DNA of 64,000 bases from Pseudolactococcus chungangensis CAU 28 = DSM 22330 (GCF_002441885.1 NZ_JXJT01000006.1:39482-103481), one strand, 5' to 3'; positions 9,197-19,162 are shown, numbered from the stretch's first letter. Numbers and translations are program-made. Notes: a model not told the origin generated them from the sequence alone.

Positions 9197-10147
9197 TTAT
9201 TTTAAAGCATGTGACACTTCATCAAGCATAAGTTTTGTTGATTTTAGTCCTCCACCACTTAAATACCAAACGGCTGCATTAAGCTCAATGACTTTACCAT
9301 TTTTACTGGCTATTGTTCGTTTGACTAATTCATTATCTTTCAGACTAGCCCCTGTCATGTCACCACCGATAGCTTTAGTACGGTCGATAAAGAAAATGAT
9401 ATCTGGATTTTTTTCTAGGACATATTCATAAGAAACGCTTTGCCCGTGTGTAGAGGCTATGATTTGGTCATCAGCACTCTTGAAACCGAAAGTATCGTTG
9501 ATAATGGCATAACGTGAGCCGTCACCAAAAGCAGAGACTTGACCTTCATTAGTCATTAATGTCAAAGATTTTAGACCTGAACTTTTAGCTTTCTTTTTAA
9601 GCGTATTAATGTTTGCTGATAAAGTTTTGATTTGGTTTTTCGTCTCAGCTTCTTTACCATAGATGCTTGCAATCGTTAGCATGTGTGATTGCGTTGAATC
9701 CCAAACTTTAGAATTATCAAGTGATAAATCTAAAACGGGTGCAATTTTTTCAAGGTCTGCTTTAAAACTTTGTTGACGTGCTGAAATAATGATTAATTGC
9801 GGTTTCAAGGCATTGATTTTTTCTAAATCTGGTTCTTTCAAACCACCAACACTCTCAACAGATTGAAATGCCTTCAAGTAGTCAGGCAGATTTTTCTTTG
9901 CAACACCGATAACTGATTTACTTTCACCAAGTGCTTGAATTGTATCAAGTGAACCATTATCGAAAACAACAACTTTACTTGGGTTTTTAGGAACTTTAAC
10001 TTTGCTACCGTCTGCACCAACAACTTCGATGGTATCAGTTTTGGCCTTTTGAGAAGAATCAGTATTTTTTTTTGCGCCACAAGCAACGAGAACTATTGTG
10101 AGTAGTAAAATACCAGTGAAAGCCGTGAATAGTTTCTTAAGTTTCAT
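9197..10147 (-). CDS. Siderophore ABC transporter substrate-binding lipoprotein (YclQ/FatB-like)
   Basis: Extracellular iron-siderophore-binding lipoprotein of class III (BtuF/FepB) fold. A signal peptide with lipobox IVLVACG puts the lipidated Cys at residue 23. The first lobe begins with VVVFDNGSLDTIQALG. A single long helix joins the lobes. Motifs such as ALKPQLIIISAR and NPDIIFFIDRT are typical of the family. At 316 residues the length is normal. It is the last gene of a four-gene minus-strand operon whose permease-permease-ATPase-binding protein order resembles B. subtilis yclNOPQ. The exact ligand (petrobactin, catecholate, other) cannot be read from sequence. Confidence 0.88.
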   Translation of the reverse strand: MKLKKLFTAFTGILLLTIVLVACGAKKNTDSSQKAKTDTIEVVGADGSKVKVPKNPSKVVVFDNGSLDTIQALGESKSVIGVAKKNLPDYLKAFQSVESVGGLKEPDLEKINALKPQLIIISARQQSFKADLEKIAPVLDLSLDNSKVWDSTQSHMLTIASIYGKEAETKNQIKTLSANINTLKKKAKSSGLKSLTLMTNEGQVSAFGDGSRYAIINDTFGFKSADDQIIASTHGQSVSYEYVLEKNPDIIFFIDRTKAIGGDMTGASLKDNELVKRTIASKNGKVIELNAAVWYLSGGGLKSTKLMLDEVSHALK

Positions 10148-10188
10148 ATTATGTTTTTCCTTATTTTCATTATTATAGTTATTTCATT

Positions 10189-10941
10189 CTAAAAATAGAG
10201 ACAGAATTTTTTGCCGTCAATTTCTTCGATGCGAATCGTCATGTCATACAGCGCATTTAAGACAGGCTCATTAATAATTTTGGCTGTTTCATCATGGGCA
10301 AAAATGGCACCAGACTTCATAGCCACGATGTCATCAGCAAAACTTGAAGCAAAATTTATATCATGCAAAACGATAACGACAGTCTTGCCGTAATCTCGAA
10401 CTAAACTTTGCAAGAGTTGCATCATCTGCAAGGCAAAGTTCATATCCAGATTATTTAGGGGTTCATCTAGCAAAATATAGTCAGTATCCTGTGCTAAAAT
10501 CATGGCGATATAAGCGCGTTGGAGCTGACCGCCAGATAGATTTTGGATATTTTCATCAGCTAAATCTTGCATACCAAGTTGTTCAATTGAGGTTTGAATT
10601 TTAGCTTTGTCGGTTTGGGTTAACTGACCTTTAGAATATGGAAATCGGCCAAAAGCGATGAGTTCCCGAACAGAAATTTGCATATTGAGATGATTCATTT
10701 GCTTTAAAATCGCTAATTTCTTCGCAAGCTCACGTGATTTAAACGCTTTGAGTTCTTGACCTTCCAAATAGATATGACCAGATTCAGCATCAATAAGGCG
10801 ACTCATACAGGCGAGTAGTGTTGATTTACCAGCGCCATTTGGACCGATAAAGGCAGTTAATTTGCCCTTTTGAATGGTCAAATCTATCTCTTTTAGAATT
10901 GGCTTTTTGCCAAATGATTTCGATAAGTTTTCTATTTTCAT
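10189..10941 (-). CDS. Siderophore ABC transporter ATPase (YclP/FepC-like)
   Basis: Cytoplasmic ATPase powering ferric-siderophore import. Walker A GPNGAGKST is at residues ~33-41, Q-loop around LKQ (~80), signature LSGGQLQRAYIAMIL (~137-151) and Walker B DYILLDEPLNNLD (~155-167), followed by the switch His in VLHDINFA. At 250 residues it has family length. Its ATG overlaps the stop of the upstream permease by 4 nt, indicating translational coupling. Confidence 0.93.
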   Translation of the reverse strand: MKIENLSKSFGKKPILKEIDLTIQKGKLTAFIGPNGAGKSTLLACMSRLIDAESGHIYLEGQELKAFKSRELAKKLAILKQMNHLNMQISVRELIAFGRFPYSKGQLTQTDKAKIQTSIEQLGMQDLADENIQNLSGGQLQRAYIAMILAQDTDYILLDEPLNNLDMNFALQMMQLLQSLVRDYGKTVVIVLHDINFASSFADDIVAMKSGAIFAHDETAKIINEPVLNALYDMTIRIEEIDGKKFCLYF

Positions 10942-11894
10942 CTTTTGTTACCATTTCTTTCGTATAAAATTTGCCCGATAAAGTAGCAGCCACCTGTGAA
11001 TTCGATGATGACGTTTAAGGTTGTGTTAAAGCTAAAGATATGCTCAACCAGAAATTCACCTAAAATCAGCAAAAGGATGGCTATCAGACTGCCAGCAAGA
11101 AATAGTGATTGATGACGATAAGTTTTCATGAGCTGGTAAGCAATATTGGCGACGATGAAGCCGAGAAAGCTTGTCGGACCAACAAGAGCAGTAGAAATCC
11201 CGACGAGAGCGGTAATGGCAAACAAGGTCATGAGTTGTAAGCGTCTTAAATCAATGCCAAGATTAATAGCGTGGTCATTACCGAGATGTAACACATCAAG
11301 TTGGGGTGCTAAATGCCATAAAAATAGACAAATTATAGCAATTAGGATGGCTGCTATCGTTAAATGATCAGGTTTGACATTGCTAAAGCTAGCAAACAAT
11401 TTGCCCTGTAAATGATCATATTCGTTAGGGTCTAGGATGACTTGCATGAAATTGCTGACATTGTTAAAAAAAGTCCCTAAAATCATGCCAATCATCAAAA
11501 ATAAAAAGAGGTCTCGCTTGAATTTCTTTAGCAAGGTAAAAGAGAGGTAAGTACTGAGTGACATCGTGAGTGTGATAGTCAGTAGGAAGTCCCAAATACT
11601 TGTTGCTTTTGAGAGACTTTGACTGCCAAAGACGAAGATAGATAGGGTTTGAATCAAGACATAAAATGAATCAATACCGAGTATATTCGGTGTCAGGAGT
11701 TTATTTTGGCTCAGAGTTTGAAAGCTAATCGTTGAAAAACTGCAAGCAATTCCGACTAAAATGAAGGCTACTATTTTTTTCCCCCGCAAAGCGATGGCAA
11801 AGTCAAGATTTCCGTAGGTTTGATAGGTCATGAAAAGGCTGCAAGCTACTAATACTGCAAGTCCTAATGTGATAGATGTCAATTTACGTGTCAT
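10938..11894 (-). CDS. Siderophore ABC transporter permease 2 (FecCD family, YclO-like)
   Basis: Integral membrane permease of the iron-siderophore importer, with about nine to ten hydrophobic helices in 318 residues. The FecCD signature appears in DHAINLGIDLRRLQLMTL and GPTSFLGFIVANIAYQL, the latter contributing to the ATPase coupling region. It starts directly after the stop of the first permease and overlaps the ATPase start, so all four genes are tightly coupled. Confidence 0.9.
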   Translation of the reverse strand: MTRKLTSITLGLAVLVACSLFMTYQTYGNLDFAIALRGKKIVAFILVGIACSFSTISFQTLSQNKLLTPNILGIDSFYVLIQTLSIFVFGSQSLSKATSIWDFLLTITLTMSLSTYLSFTLLKKFKRDLFLFLMIGMILGTFFNNVSNFMQVILDPNEYDHLQGKLFASFSNVKPDHLTIAAILIAIICLFLWHLAPQLDVLHLGNDHAINLGIDLRRLQLMTLFAITALVGISTALVGPTSFLGFIVANIAYQLMKTYRHQSLFLAGSLIAILLLILGEFLVEHIFSFNTTLNVIIEFTGGCYFIGQILYERNGNKR

Positions 11895-12851
11895 TTAGCT
11901 GTACCTACGACTTTCTTTGAGGAGAAGGCCGATAAAACAGATGCTACCTAAAACGCCGATTACCAAACTGACTGAAATTTCATAAGGGGCGATGATAATC
12001 CGACCAATCATGTCGCAAATTAAGAGGAAACTTGCCCCAAAATAGGCAGTGAGTGGGAGATTGTTTTTCATTTGGTCGCCAAATTTGAGGCTCACCAGAT
12101 TAGGAACGATAATCCCTAAAAAGGGGATATTTCCGACACTCACGAGGACGATACTTGAGGAAAGGGCAATGATACCAATGCCAACTAAGCGCATTTTTTG
12201 GTAGGAAATGCCTAGGTTTGTTGCCATTTCTTGACCTGCTGCCATGATAGTAAATTGATAAGCAAAGAGGTAGATGATGATAAATAAGGGAATTGACAAG
12301 TAAAGTAGTTCATAATTGCCACGCATGACGACAGAAAAATTGCCTTGTAACCAAGATGCCATGTTTTGTAGCAGTTGATGCTGATAGGCAAAGAAAGTGG
12401 CGATACTGCCAATGATATTCCCAAACATAATCCCAACTAGGGGGATTAAAATTGTATTTTTGCTAGGTAAGTAGCGCGATATGAGTAAAAACAGGCAAGT
12501 TCCCAAAAAAGCAAAACCGAAAGCAACTGTGGTACGCATTAAAAGTGGTGCATTTGGCAGAAAGATCATGACAAAGACGATGCCTAGCTTGGCACTATCC
12601 ATTGTACCAGCTGTATTTGGGGATACAAATTTATTTTGCATCAGATTTTGCATCACAAGACCTGAAACACTGACACTTGCACCAGCAATCACTAAACTCA
12701 AAGTACGTGGTAGTCTTGACGATAATAGAACAAGATTTTGACGACTTGACCAAGTTCCCAATTCGAAAATAGGGAGATCAACGAGCCCGATAAAGATCGA
12801 GGAGACGATGAGGATGACCAAGAAGATGATACCAGCTATTTTTTTAGTCAC
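11895..12851 (-). CDS. Siderophore ABC transporter permease 1 (FecCD family, YclN-like)
   Basis: First gene of the siderophore importer operon, a FecCD permease with multiple transmembrane helices. Visible motifs include RLPRTLSLVIAGASVSVSGL and NLGISYQKMRLVGI, followed by GIIVPNLVSLKFG. A longer frame could begin 120 nt upstream, but its first 40 residues are polar and run through palindromic DNA. A GTG preceded by AAGGAAAAG gives VTKKIAGIIF and a 318-residue protein, the family norm, so that start is used. Confidence 0.88.
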   Translation of the reverse strand: MTKKIAGIIFLVILIVSSIFIGLVDLPIFELGTWSSRQNLVLLSSRLPRTLSLVIAGASVSVSGLVMQNLMQNKFVSPNTAGTMDSAKLGIVFVMIFLPNAPLLMRTTVAFGFAFLGTCLFLLISRYLPSKNTILIPLVGIMFGNIIGSIATFFAYQHQLLQNMASWLQGNFSVVMRGNYELLYLSIPLFIIIYLFAYQFTIMAAGQEMATNLGISYQKMRLVGIGIIALSSSIVLVSVGNIPFLGIIVPNLVSLKFGDQMKNNLPLTAYFGASFLLICDMIGRIIIAPYEISVSLVIGVLGSICFIGLLLKESRRYS

Positions 12852-12897
12852 AAGTCTTTTCCTTGCCCTTTCAGTCAGATATGAATCTATATAATTA

Positions 12898-12954
12898 TCA
12901 AAATAGAGGCCTCTATTTTTGATAGAAAGTGTCAAAAACTTTTGACATTTTCTA
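12898..12954. promoter_or_regulatory. Two adjacent palindromes upstream of the siderophore operon
   Basis: AAAATAGAGGCCTCTATTTT is a perfect 20-bp palindrome. It abuts a second palindrome with 15-nt arms (one mismatch) around TGTCAAAA/TTTTGACA. They lie between the divergent importer and radC genes, and TTGACA occurs in both orientations of the second. Probable operator(s), regulator unknown. Confidence 0.55.
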
Positions 12955-13004
12955 TTAAAGCATAATATCACTATTTTGGCAATAGTCAGAAATTGTTAAG
13001 AATG

Positions 13005-13034
13005 TTGAGCAAAGCGCTATTTTTTTCGTATAAA
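13005..13034 (+). promoter_or_regulatory. radC promoter
   Basis: TTGAGC, 18-bp spacer, TATAAA, located 18 nt before the radC start codon, with GAGAGGA as ribosome-binding site. Confidence 0.6.
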
Positions 13035-13052
13035 TTAAAGAGAGGATAAAAA

Positions 13053-13733
13053 ATGTATGATATAAGAGAAGCAGACTACCCTATGAGACCGCGTGAACGT
13101 TTAGCAATACTTGGAGAGAAGTATCTATCAGACCAAGAATTACTGGCGATTTTATTGCGAACAGGTACGGCAAAGTCATCAGCTGTCGAGCTATCAGGGC
13201 AGATACTTCGACACTTTGAAACACTAGAAAATTTTCGTAGATCAAGTATAGAGGAATTGACTCAAATTCCAGGAATAGGCATGAGTAAAGCCATTGAAAT
13301 GAGAGCTATGATGGAGCTTGGCAAGCGTATTCAGACGGCTGAGCGTGAGAGACAAGGTCAAGTGAAAGGTGCTCAGCAATTTGCGATGACCTTGATAGAT
13401 GAGATGTCAGACTTTGATCAAGAACATCTGGTAGCCGTCTATCTGGATGGTAAAAATAAAATCATCAAAAAAAGAACGATTTTTGTGGGAACTGTCAATT
13501 CAGCCAGTGCCAATCCGCGGGAAATTTTACATTTTGCAGTTAAAACGTTAGCAGCAGGTATTTTAATTACCCATAATCATCCATCTGGTGATCCCAGACC
13601 ATCAGATGCTGATGTTGTGTTTACAGAGCGAATGGAAAATGCCTGTAATAATATCGGGATAACGTTGGTTGATCATATTATCGTGGGGCATAAACGTTAT
13701 TTTTCGTTTCAAGAAAGTGGCTTGATGTTTTAA
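13053..13733 (+). CDS. radC: RadC family protein (JAB/MPN metalloprotease-fold)
   Basis: Conserved DNA-repair-associated protein of uncertain biochemical role. The N-terminal helix-hairpin-helix region contains LTQIPGIGMSKAIEM (~residues 69-84). The C-terminal JAMM domain carries LITHNHPSGDPRPSDAD, the HxHx7D-like zinc-binding signature, near residues 171-186. The 226-residue length is normal. GAGAGGA sits 7 nt before the ATG. It sits tail to tail with the rex-amidotransferase pair, an association also seen in streptococci. Confidence 0.95.
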   Translation: MYDIREADYPMRPRERLAILGEKYLSDQELLAILLRTGTAKSSAVELSGQILRHFETLENFRRSSIEELTQIPGIGMSKAIEMRAMMELGKRIQTAERERQGQVKGAQQFAMTLIDEMSDFDQEHLVAVYLDGKNKIIKKRTIFVGTVNSASANPREILHFAVKTLAAGILITHNHPSGDPRPSDADVVFTERMENACNNIGITLVDHIIVGHKRYFSFQESGLMF

Positions 13734-13747
13734 ATTAATAAATGCTC

Positions 13748-13772
13748 AAAAAAACGCCTCAATGTGAGACGT
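13748..13772 (-). terminator. Terminator of the rex-amidotransferase operon
   Basis: Read on the minus strand, ACGTCTCA-CAT-TGAGGCGT forms an 8-bp stem with one G.U pair, followed by seven T. No T-run exists in the radC direction. Confidence 0.6.
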
Positions 13773-13776
13773 CTCA

Positions 13777-14484
13777 TTAAAGATTAAAAACCGCGTAACG
13801 AAAGAAAGCTAAATCTTCGTCGCGTACATTATACATAAAATCAGGATGCCATTGAACGCCTAAAAAACGTAGATTTGGATCAGTTGATTGCAAAGCCTCT
13901 ATGATATGGTCATCAAGGGACTTGGCAATCACCTCAAGTTGCGGTGCAAGCTGTTTGATACTTTGTCGGTGGAAAGAGTTAACATGCGCCTTGCGGCCAT
14001 AAATTAAATCTAGTGGCGAATGCTTAGAGATGAGGACATCGTGAGAAGTCTGTGTCATTGCTTTATCCTGCCAATGGTTCTGAATTTGCTGATTGAGTGA
14101 TCCTCCGAGGACGACATTAACCAATTGCATCCCGCGACAGACACCAACGATTGGCTTATTTTGTTTGATAGCTTCGTTAATCAAGGCAATTTCAAAGGCA
14201 TCACGTTCACGATTATAGTCACTGGATTGAATCGTTTCAACTTCGCCATAAAATTCTGGCGCAACATTTTGTCCACCAGCTAAGACCAATTTGTCAATCA
14301 TAGAAATATAACGTTTGGCATGCATCGGGTCACCAATAGGAATCATAATTGGGAGACCACCAACAAGTTGAACGGCTTTGATATAGCCAGAAGGGTTATA
14401 GGAAATGGCCATATGGCCCATGTCATCTCCCGCATCTCGTCGCTCATTTGCAGCAACACCGATAATAGGTTGTAAAGTAGTCAT
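13777..14484 (-). CDS. Class I glutamine amidotransferase, gamma-glutamyl hydrolase family (PuuD-like)
   Basis: Peptidase C26 family hydrolase of 235 residues, acting on gamma-glutamyl compounds. The nucleophile Cys lies in [13 protein letters not shown] (~residue 117) and the catalytic His in LGVQWHPDF (~residue 218). The family includes gamma-glutamyl-GABA hydrolase, but no polyamine-pathway gene is nearby, so the substrate is unknown. Its ATG overlaps the rex stop (ATGA), so it is translationally coupled to rex and may respond to NADH/NAD status through it. Confidence 0.87.
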   Translation of the reverse strand: MTTLQPIIGVAANERRDAGDDMGHMAISYNPSGYIKAVQLVGGLPIMIPIGDPMHAKRYISMIDKLVLAGGQNVAPEFYGEVETIQSSDYNRERDAFEIALINEAIKQNKPIVGVCRGMQLVNVVLGGSLNQQIQNHWQDKAMTQTSHDVLISKHSPLDLIYGRKAHVNSFHRQSIKQLAPQLEVIAKSLDDHIIEALQSTDPNLRFLGVQWHPDFMYNVRDEDLAFFRYAVFNL

Positions 14485-15146
14485 AGCTTATTTTCAATTT
14501 CTTTTTTATCTTGCATAAAAAATAAGAGTGTTTGAAGTTCACTCGTCAAGTCAACAGACTGAACTGTGATATTTTCTGGCACTTGGAGACGTCTCGGTGT
14601 GAAGTTGAGAATACCTATAATCCCAGCTTCAATTAAAAGGTCAGCAACTTCCTGAGCACGATCTGATTGGACGGAGATGATAGCAGTTTCAATATTAGCA
14701 TCTGCCAGATTTTTTTGAATATCTGAGATATTGTAAATTGGGATACCGTCGTCAGTTTTCGTTCCAACGAGCGGGTTACCCGCGACATCATAGGCTTGGG
14801 TAATCCGCATTTTATTGCGGTCATGAAAACGATAGTTAATCAGTGCGCGACCTAAATTACCGACACCGACAAGGGCAATATTGGTCTCTGCTGAGTCACC
14901 TAATAAATTGCCGAAAAAGTCACGAAGCGCAGTAGTATCATAGCCATAGCCACGTCTACCAAGTTCACCAAACAGTGAAAAATCACGTCTGACGGTTGCA
15001 GAGTCAACGCCTAGTCTTGCGGCGATTGCTTGAGAGTTGGTTCGGTCAACTTTGTCAGCCACAAATTGTTTAAAAATGCGATAATATTGTGGCAGACGTT
15101 TGGCGGTTGCCTTGGGTAAAACTTCATTAAATTTTGTTACGACCAT
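14481..15146 (-). CDS. rex: Redox-sensing transcriptional repressor Rex
   Basis: NADH/NAD+-responsive repressor of fermentative and respiratory genes. The winged-helix N-terminus has [17 protein letters not shown] and the recognition segment [15 protein letters not shown]. The Rossmann domain begins with [17 protein letters not shown] (GxGxxG). The internal ATG with GAAGGAG 11 nt upstream gives the family-standard [18 protein letters not shown] start and 221 residues. An earlier ATG would add 21 atypical residues. It is co-transcribed with the following amidotransferase gene. Confidence 0.95.
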   Translation of the reverse strand: MVVTKFNEVLPKATAKRLPQYYRIFKQFVADKVDRTNSQAIAARLGVDSATVRRDFSLFGELGRRGYGYDTTALRDFFGNLLGDSAETNIALVGVGNLGRALINYRFHDRNKMRITQAYDVAGNPLVGTKTDDGIPIYNISDIQKNLADANIETAIISVQSDRAQEVADLLIEAGIIGILNFTPRRLQVPENITVQSVDLTSELQTLLFFMQDKKEIENKL

Positions 15147-15180
15147 AAAAGTAAAGACTCCTTCAGTATTCTTTGTGAAT

Positions 15181-15209
15181 AGATTACCAAAAGTTTGTGA
15201 AGTTGTCAA
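15181..15209 (-). promoter_or_regulatory. rex promoter
   Basis: On the minus strand TTGACA, a 17-bp spacer and TAATCT. Two TTTGTGAA half-sites occur as direct repeats around it; a canonical Rex palindrome is not present. Confidence 0.6.
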
Positions 15210-15380
15210 ACAAAATCAACTAGCGTATTAGATTATACTCATCTGGTTAAAGAAAGTGAACAACATTTTGGAGATATTTTTTGTCAATTTGAGGCGACAA
15301 GGCTTGTCAATGAAGAAGTGGCAGAAAATAGCCGAAAACGTTTACTTTATTTACCTAGATGAGTATGAAAGGCTTTTTTG

Positions 15381-15389
15381 TGGTAAAAT
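15381..15389 (+). promoter_or_regulatory. Extended -10 of the first ABC-F gene (leaderless)
   Basis: TGG-TAAAAT ends exactly 6 nt before the ATG. No Shine-Dalgarno and no good -35 are visible. Confidence 0.6.
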
Positions 15390-15395
15390 AGACCT

Positions 15396-17306
15396 ATGAT
15401 TTTACTACAAGGAAACAATATTTCAAGGACTTTTGGTGCAGATGTCCTATTTGAAAAGATAAATTTTACAATTCAAGATAATTCACGAGTCTCACTCGTC
15501 GGGCGCAATGGTGCAGGAAAGTCAACGTTACTAAAAATTATTGCAGATGTGGAGACACCAAGCTCTGGTGAGATTTCAAAGACTAAAAATTTGACCATGT
15601 CTTACTTAGCTCAAGAGACTAACTTTTCATCTGAGCAGACGATTTATGATGAAATGCTCAGTGTTTTTGAGGAGCAAATTGGGCAAGAAAAGCAATTACG
15701 CCAGATGGAAGCACAAATGGGAGAACTATCAGGTGCTGACTTATCTAGTTTGATGACGCGCTATGACAGCTTGACTGAAACATTTCGCCAAAATAAAGGG
15801 TTTACCTACGAATCCGACATCAAAAACGTCTTAAATGGTTTTAAGTTTGACGAGTCTTTTTGGGCGCAGTCAGTTTCAAGTTTATCAGGTGGTCAAAAAA
15901 CGCGTTTGGCTTTGGCTAAAATTTTGCTTGAAAACCCATCTTTTTTGATTCTCGATGAACCGACCAATCACTTGGATATCGAAACGCTCTTGTGGCTCGA
16001 AAATTACTTGAAAAACTATCGTGGTGCGATTTTAATTGTTAGTCATGACCGTTATTTTTTAGATAAAGTGACAACTGAAACACTAGAATTGTCACGAGGT
16101 AAACTTGAAAAATATGTTGGTAATTATAGTCAATATATCAAACTTAAAGCTGAAAAACTCGCGACACAAGCTAAACAATATGATAAACAGCAAAAAGAAA
16201 TCGCTAGCCTAGAAGATTTTGTCAATCGAAATCTAGCGCGAGCATCGACGACAAAACGTGCGCAATCAAGACGAAAGAAACTTGAGAAAATGGCGCGATT
16301 GGACCAGCCTCTCGCGAATGAAAAATCAGCACATTTCACGTTTTCACCAGCTATTGAATCAGGGAACGTCGTTTTAACTGTTGAAAATGGCGCGGTTGGT
16401 TATGATAAGGAAGTTTTGTCAAGTCCGATTAATTTAGACGAGCGCAAATATGATTCAATTGCGATTGTCGGGCCAAATGGGATAGGCAAATCGACGTTAA
16501 TCAAGTCTATCGTAGGTAAAATCCCTTTGATTGAGGGGACAGTTAATTTAGGCGCTAACGTTGCTATGGGGTATTATGACCAAGAACAGCGTGATTTGAC
16601 GCCTTCTAATACGGTATTAGAAGAACTTTGGAAAGACCATAGCCTTGTGCCAGAGGTTGAAATTCGGAATCGTCTGGGTGCTTTCCTTTTTTCAGGAGAT
16701 GATGTGCAAAAAGCTGTCGGCATGTTATCTGGTGGCGAAAAAGCACGTTTACTCCTAGCTAAGCTATCAATGCAAAATGATAATTTCTTGGTACTTGATG
16801 AGCCAACCAATCACTTGGATATTGATAGCCGTGAAGTTTTGGAAAATGCGCTTATCGATTTTGATGGTACACTGTTATTTGTCAGTCATGACCGGTATTT
16901 CATTAACAGAGTTGCCGATAAAGTTCTTGAAATCTCTGCCGAAGGTAGCAAACTTTACTTGGGTGATTACGACTATTACTTGGAGAAAAAGGCTGAGGAG
17001 GCTGAAATCGCTGCACTTTTATCAGCAGAAAATGACGCTATCTCAGAACAGTCAGTACCTTCTAGTTATCAAGCCTCAAAAAATGACCAAAAATGGCGTC
17101 GGAAATTGACACGAGAGATTGAGGCTCTGGATGAGCAGTTACAGGTGTTTGATGTCTCAATTACTGAACTGCATGAGCAAATGGTTGAGTCATCAGAAGA
17201 TTTTGTCAAATTAGGTGAGTTACAAAAAGCATTAGATGCAATGATGGCAGAAAAAGAAACTGTTGAAGAATTATGGCTGGAAAAATCTGAAGAACTTGGT
17301 GAATAA
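15396..17306 (+). CDS. ABC-F family ATPase (YdiF-type)
   Basis: Soluble duplicated ATPase expected to act on the ribosome (translation factor or ribosome protection). It has no membrane segment. First domain: Walker A GRNGAGKST (36-44), signature LSGGQKTRLALAK (~163), Walker B LILDEPTNHLD (~185). Second domain: GPNGIGKST (~359), LSGGEKARLLLAK (~444), LVLDEPTNHLD (~466). The linker (~240-310) is rich in Lys/Arg like the P-site tRNA-interaction motif, and a coiled coil fills residues ~560-636. There is no evidence that this member confers antibiotic resistance. The start codon lies 6 nt after a -10 box, so the mRNA is probably leaderless. Confidence 0.92.
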   Translation: MILLQGNNISRTFGADVLFEKINFTIQDNSRVSLVGRNGAGKSTLLKIIADVETPSSGEISKTKNLTMSYLAQETNFSSEQTIYDEMLSVFEEQIGQEKQLRQMEAQMGELSGADLSSLMTRYDSLTETFRQNKGFTYESDIKNVLNGFKFDESFWAQSVSSLSGGQKTRLALAKILLENPSFLILDEPTNHLDIETLLWLENYLKNYRGAILIVSHDRYFLDKVTTETLELSRGKLEKYVGNYSQYIKLKAEKLATQAKQYDKQQKEIASLEDFVNRNLARASTTKRAQSRRKKLEKMARLDQPLANEKSAHFTFSPAIESGNVVLTVENGAVGYDKEVLSSPINLDERKYDSIAIVGPNGIGKSTLIKSIVGKIPLIEGTVNLGANVAMGYYDQEQRDLTPSNTVLEELWKDHSLVPEVEIRNRLGAFLFSGDDVQKAVGMLSGGEKARLLLAKLSMQNDNFLVLDEPTNHLDIDSREVLENALIDFDGTLLFVSHDRYFINRVADKVLEISAEGSKLYLGDYDYYLEKKAEEAEIAALLSAENDAISEQSVPSSYQASKNDQKWRRKLTREIEALDEQLQVFDVSITELHEQMVESSEDFVKLGELQKALDAMMAEKETVEELWLEKSEELGE

Positions 17307-17312
17307 GTAATC

Positions 17313-18443
17313 GTGAAATACAATATAAAAAAATATGATTATCTTATTGTCGGTGCGGGGCCATTTGGCGCGACATTTGCGCATGAGGCGGCATTGCGCG
17401 GCAAGCGGTGTCTGGTTATCGAGCGTCGTAGTCATTTAGGTGGTAATCTATATACACACCAAGAAAATGGCATCAATGTTCACGATTATGGTGCGCATAT
17501 CTTTCACACAGATAAGAAACCTGTCTGGGATTACGTCAATCAATTCACTGAATTTAATGGTTATATTAATCAAGTTATTGCTAATTATAAAGGAGATTTG
17601 TACAATCTTCCCTTTAATATGAATACCTTTTATCAGATGTGGCGAGTAAAGACACCAGCCGAAGCGCAGGCAAAAATTGCTGAACAGCGGGAGGCTGCAG
17701 GGATTACTGGTACACCTAAAAATTTAGAAGAGCAGGCGATTTCGCTTATCGGGACAGATATTTATGAAAAGTTAATCAAGGGTTACACAGAAAAACAATG
17801 GGGGCGTAAGGCAACTGAATTACCAAGTTTTATTATTCGTCGCTTGCCAACACGTTTTACCTTTGATAACAATTACTTTAATCATCGTTACCAAGGTGTA
17901 CCAGTAGCTGGCTATACTGCAATTTTTGAAAAAATGTTAAACCATGACTTGATTGATGTGCGATTAGAGACTGACTTTTTTTCAGATAAAGAAACTTATT
18001 TGGCTGAATTTCCGCGTATTGTCTACACTGGGATGATTGATCAATTTTTTGGCTACAAATTTGGCGAGTTAGAATATCGCAGTGTCCGATTTGAGTCTGA
18101 GCTACTGGCAACTGATAATGCGCAAGGTAATGCGGTCATTAACTATACAGATGCTGAAACACCATATACACGGGTTATGGAATGGCGTCATTTTGACCAA
18201 AACGGGGATGATGATGTCACAATCTTAACTCGAGAATACCCTCAAGATTGGGATTGTCAAAAAGAGGCGTACTATCCAGTCAATGATGAGAAGAATTCAA
18301 CTTTATTTAAACAATACCGTGATGAAGCGAAAAAATATGAAAAAGTAATCATGGGTGGTCGTCTTGGAAACTACCAGTACTATGATATGGATCAAGTTTT
18401 TTATGCAGCACTTGAGGCAGTCAAGCAAGAATTTAAACAATAG
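17313..18443 (+). CDS. glf: UDP-galactopyranose mutase
   Basis: FAD enzyme interconverting UDP-galactopyranose and UDP-galactofuranose, which supplies Galf for cell-wall or capsular polysaccharide. The N-terminal Rossmann motif [17 protein letters not shown] is followed by [11 protein letters not shown] and GAHIFHTDK, all diagnostic. Arginines that bind UDP-Gal are expected in the IIRRLPTRF segment. The 376-residue length is usual. A GTG start follows the ABC-F stop after 6 nt. No other glycan genes surround it, so the polysaccharide it serves lies elsewhere. Confidence 0.95.
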   Translation: MKYNIKKYDYLIVGAGPFGATFAHEAALRGKRCLVIERRSHLGGNLYTHQENGINVHDYGAHIFHTDKKPVWDYVNQFTEFNGYINQVIANYKGDLYNLPFNMNTFYQMWRVKTPAEAQAKIAEQREAAGITGTPKNLEEQAISLIGTDIYEKLIKGYTEKQWGRKATELPSFIIRRLPTRFTFDNNYFNHRYQGVPVAGYTAIFEKMLNHDLIDVRLETDFFSDKETYLAEFPRIVYTGMIDQFFGYKFGELEYRSVRFESELLATDNAQGNAVINYTDAETPYTRVMEWRHFDQNGDDDVTILTREYPQDWDCQKEAYYPVNDEKNSTLFKQYRDEAKKYEKVIMGGRLGNYQYYDMDQVFYAALEAVKQEFKQ

Positions 18444-18486
18444 TAAGAAAAATTACCACTATCCTAGCCATTTCAAACCCATCTTA

Positions 18487-18495
18487 TGATAAAAT
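18487..18495 (+). promoter_or_regulatory. Extended -10 upstream of pyrE
   Basis: TGA-TAAAAT about 34 nt before the pyrE ATG. The first bases of the transcript overlap a non-coding ATG. Confidence 0.5.
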
Positions 18496-18529
18496 GGTAA
18501 CAGAACAAAATTTGAAAGAGAGAACAATC

Positions 18530-19162
18530 ATGCAAACACTATCTCGTGAAATTGCCAAAGACTTACTGGACATCAAGGCGGTTTTTCTTCAACCGAACGA
18601 TCCTTTTACTTGGGCAAGCGGTATTAAATCACCGATTTATACGGATAATCGGATTACGATCTCCTATCCAGAAGTACGCCGTCGCATTGCACAAGGCTTT
18701 GCTGACCGCATTCGTGCTGAATTTCCTGATGTTGAAGTGATTGCAGGTGCTGCGACTGGTGGCGTGCCTCATGCGGCTTGGGTTGCTGAAATCCTTGATT
18801 TACCAATGGTTTATATCCGCTCTAAAGCTAAGGACCATGGTGCAGGTAATCAAATTGAAGGTCGTATTATTAAGCATCAAAAAATGGTCATTATTGAAGA
18901 CTTGATTTCAACAGGTGGTTCGGTAATTGGAACTGCTGAGGCAGCAAATCGTGAAGGCGCTGATGTCTTAGGTGTTGCAGCTATTTTTACTTACGAACTA
19001 CCACGTGGAATTGAGAATTTTGAAAAAGCAAATCTGCCTTTGATTACGCTCTCAAATTATTCTGATTTGATTGAGATTGCTAAAGTTATCGGCTATGTCA
19101 ATGCGGATGAGTTAGAGTTATTAAAAAAATTCAAGCAAAACCAGAATACTTGGCAAGATTAA
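18530..19162 (+). CDS. pyrE: Orotate phosphoribosyltransferase
   Basis: Converts orotate and PRPP to OMP. The PRPP-binding motif [19 protein letters not shown] is clear near residues 122-140, and the substrate region [16 protein letters not shown] lies near the N-terminus. The ATG at [13 protein letters not shown] follows GAAAGAGAG and gives the normal 210 residues. An earlier in-frame ATG overlaps the -10 and is unlikely. pyrC follows after 68 nt and is probably in the same transcript. pyrF is about 18 kb away. Confidence 0.96.
   Translation: MQTLSREIAKDLLDIKAVFLQPNDPFTWASGIKSPIYTDNRITISYPEVRRRIAQGFADRIRAEFPDVEVIAGAATGGVPHAAWVAEILDLPMVYIRSKAKDHGAGNQIEGRIIKHQKMVIIEDLISTGGSVIGTAEAANREGADVLGVAAIFTYELPRGIENFEKANLPLITLSNYSDLIEIAKVIGYVNADELELLKKFKQNQNTWQD

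Noticed and set aside
12852..12971. 40-residue N-terminal extension of the first siderophore permease
   Set aside because: It would be translated through two palindromes, is polar, and lacks a ribosome-binding site; the GTG at 12851 gives family length.
15181..15215. Canonical Rex operator at its own promoter
   Set aside because: The two TTTGTGAA half-sites are in the same orientation, not TTGTGA-N6-TCACAA.
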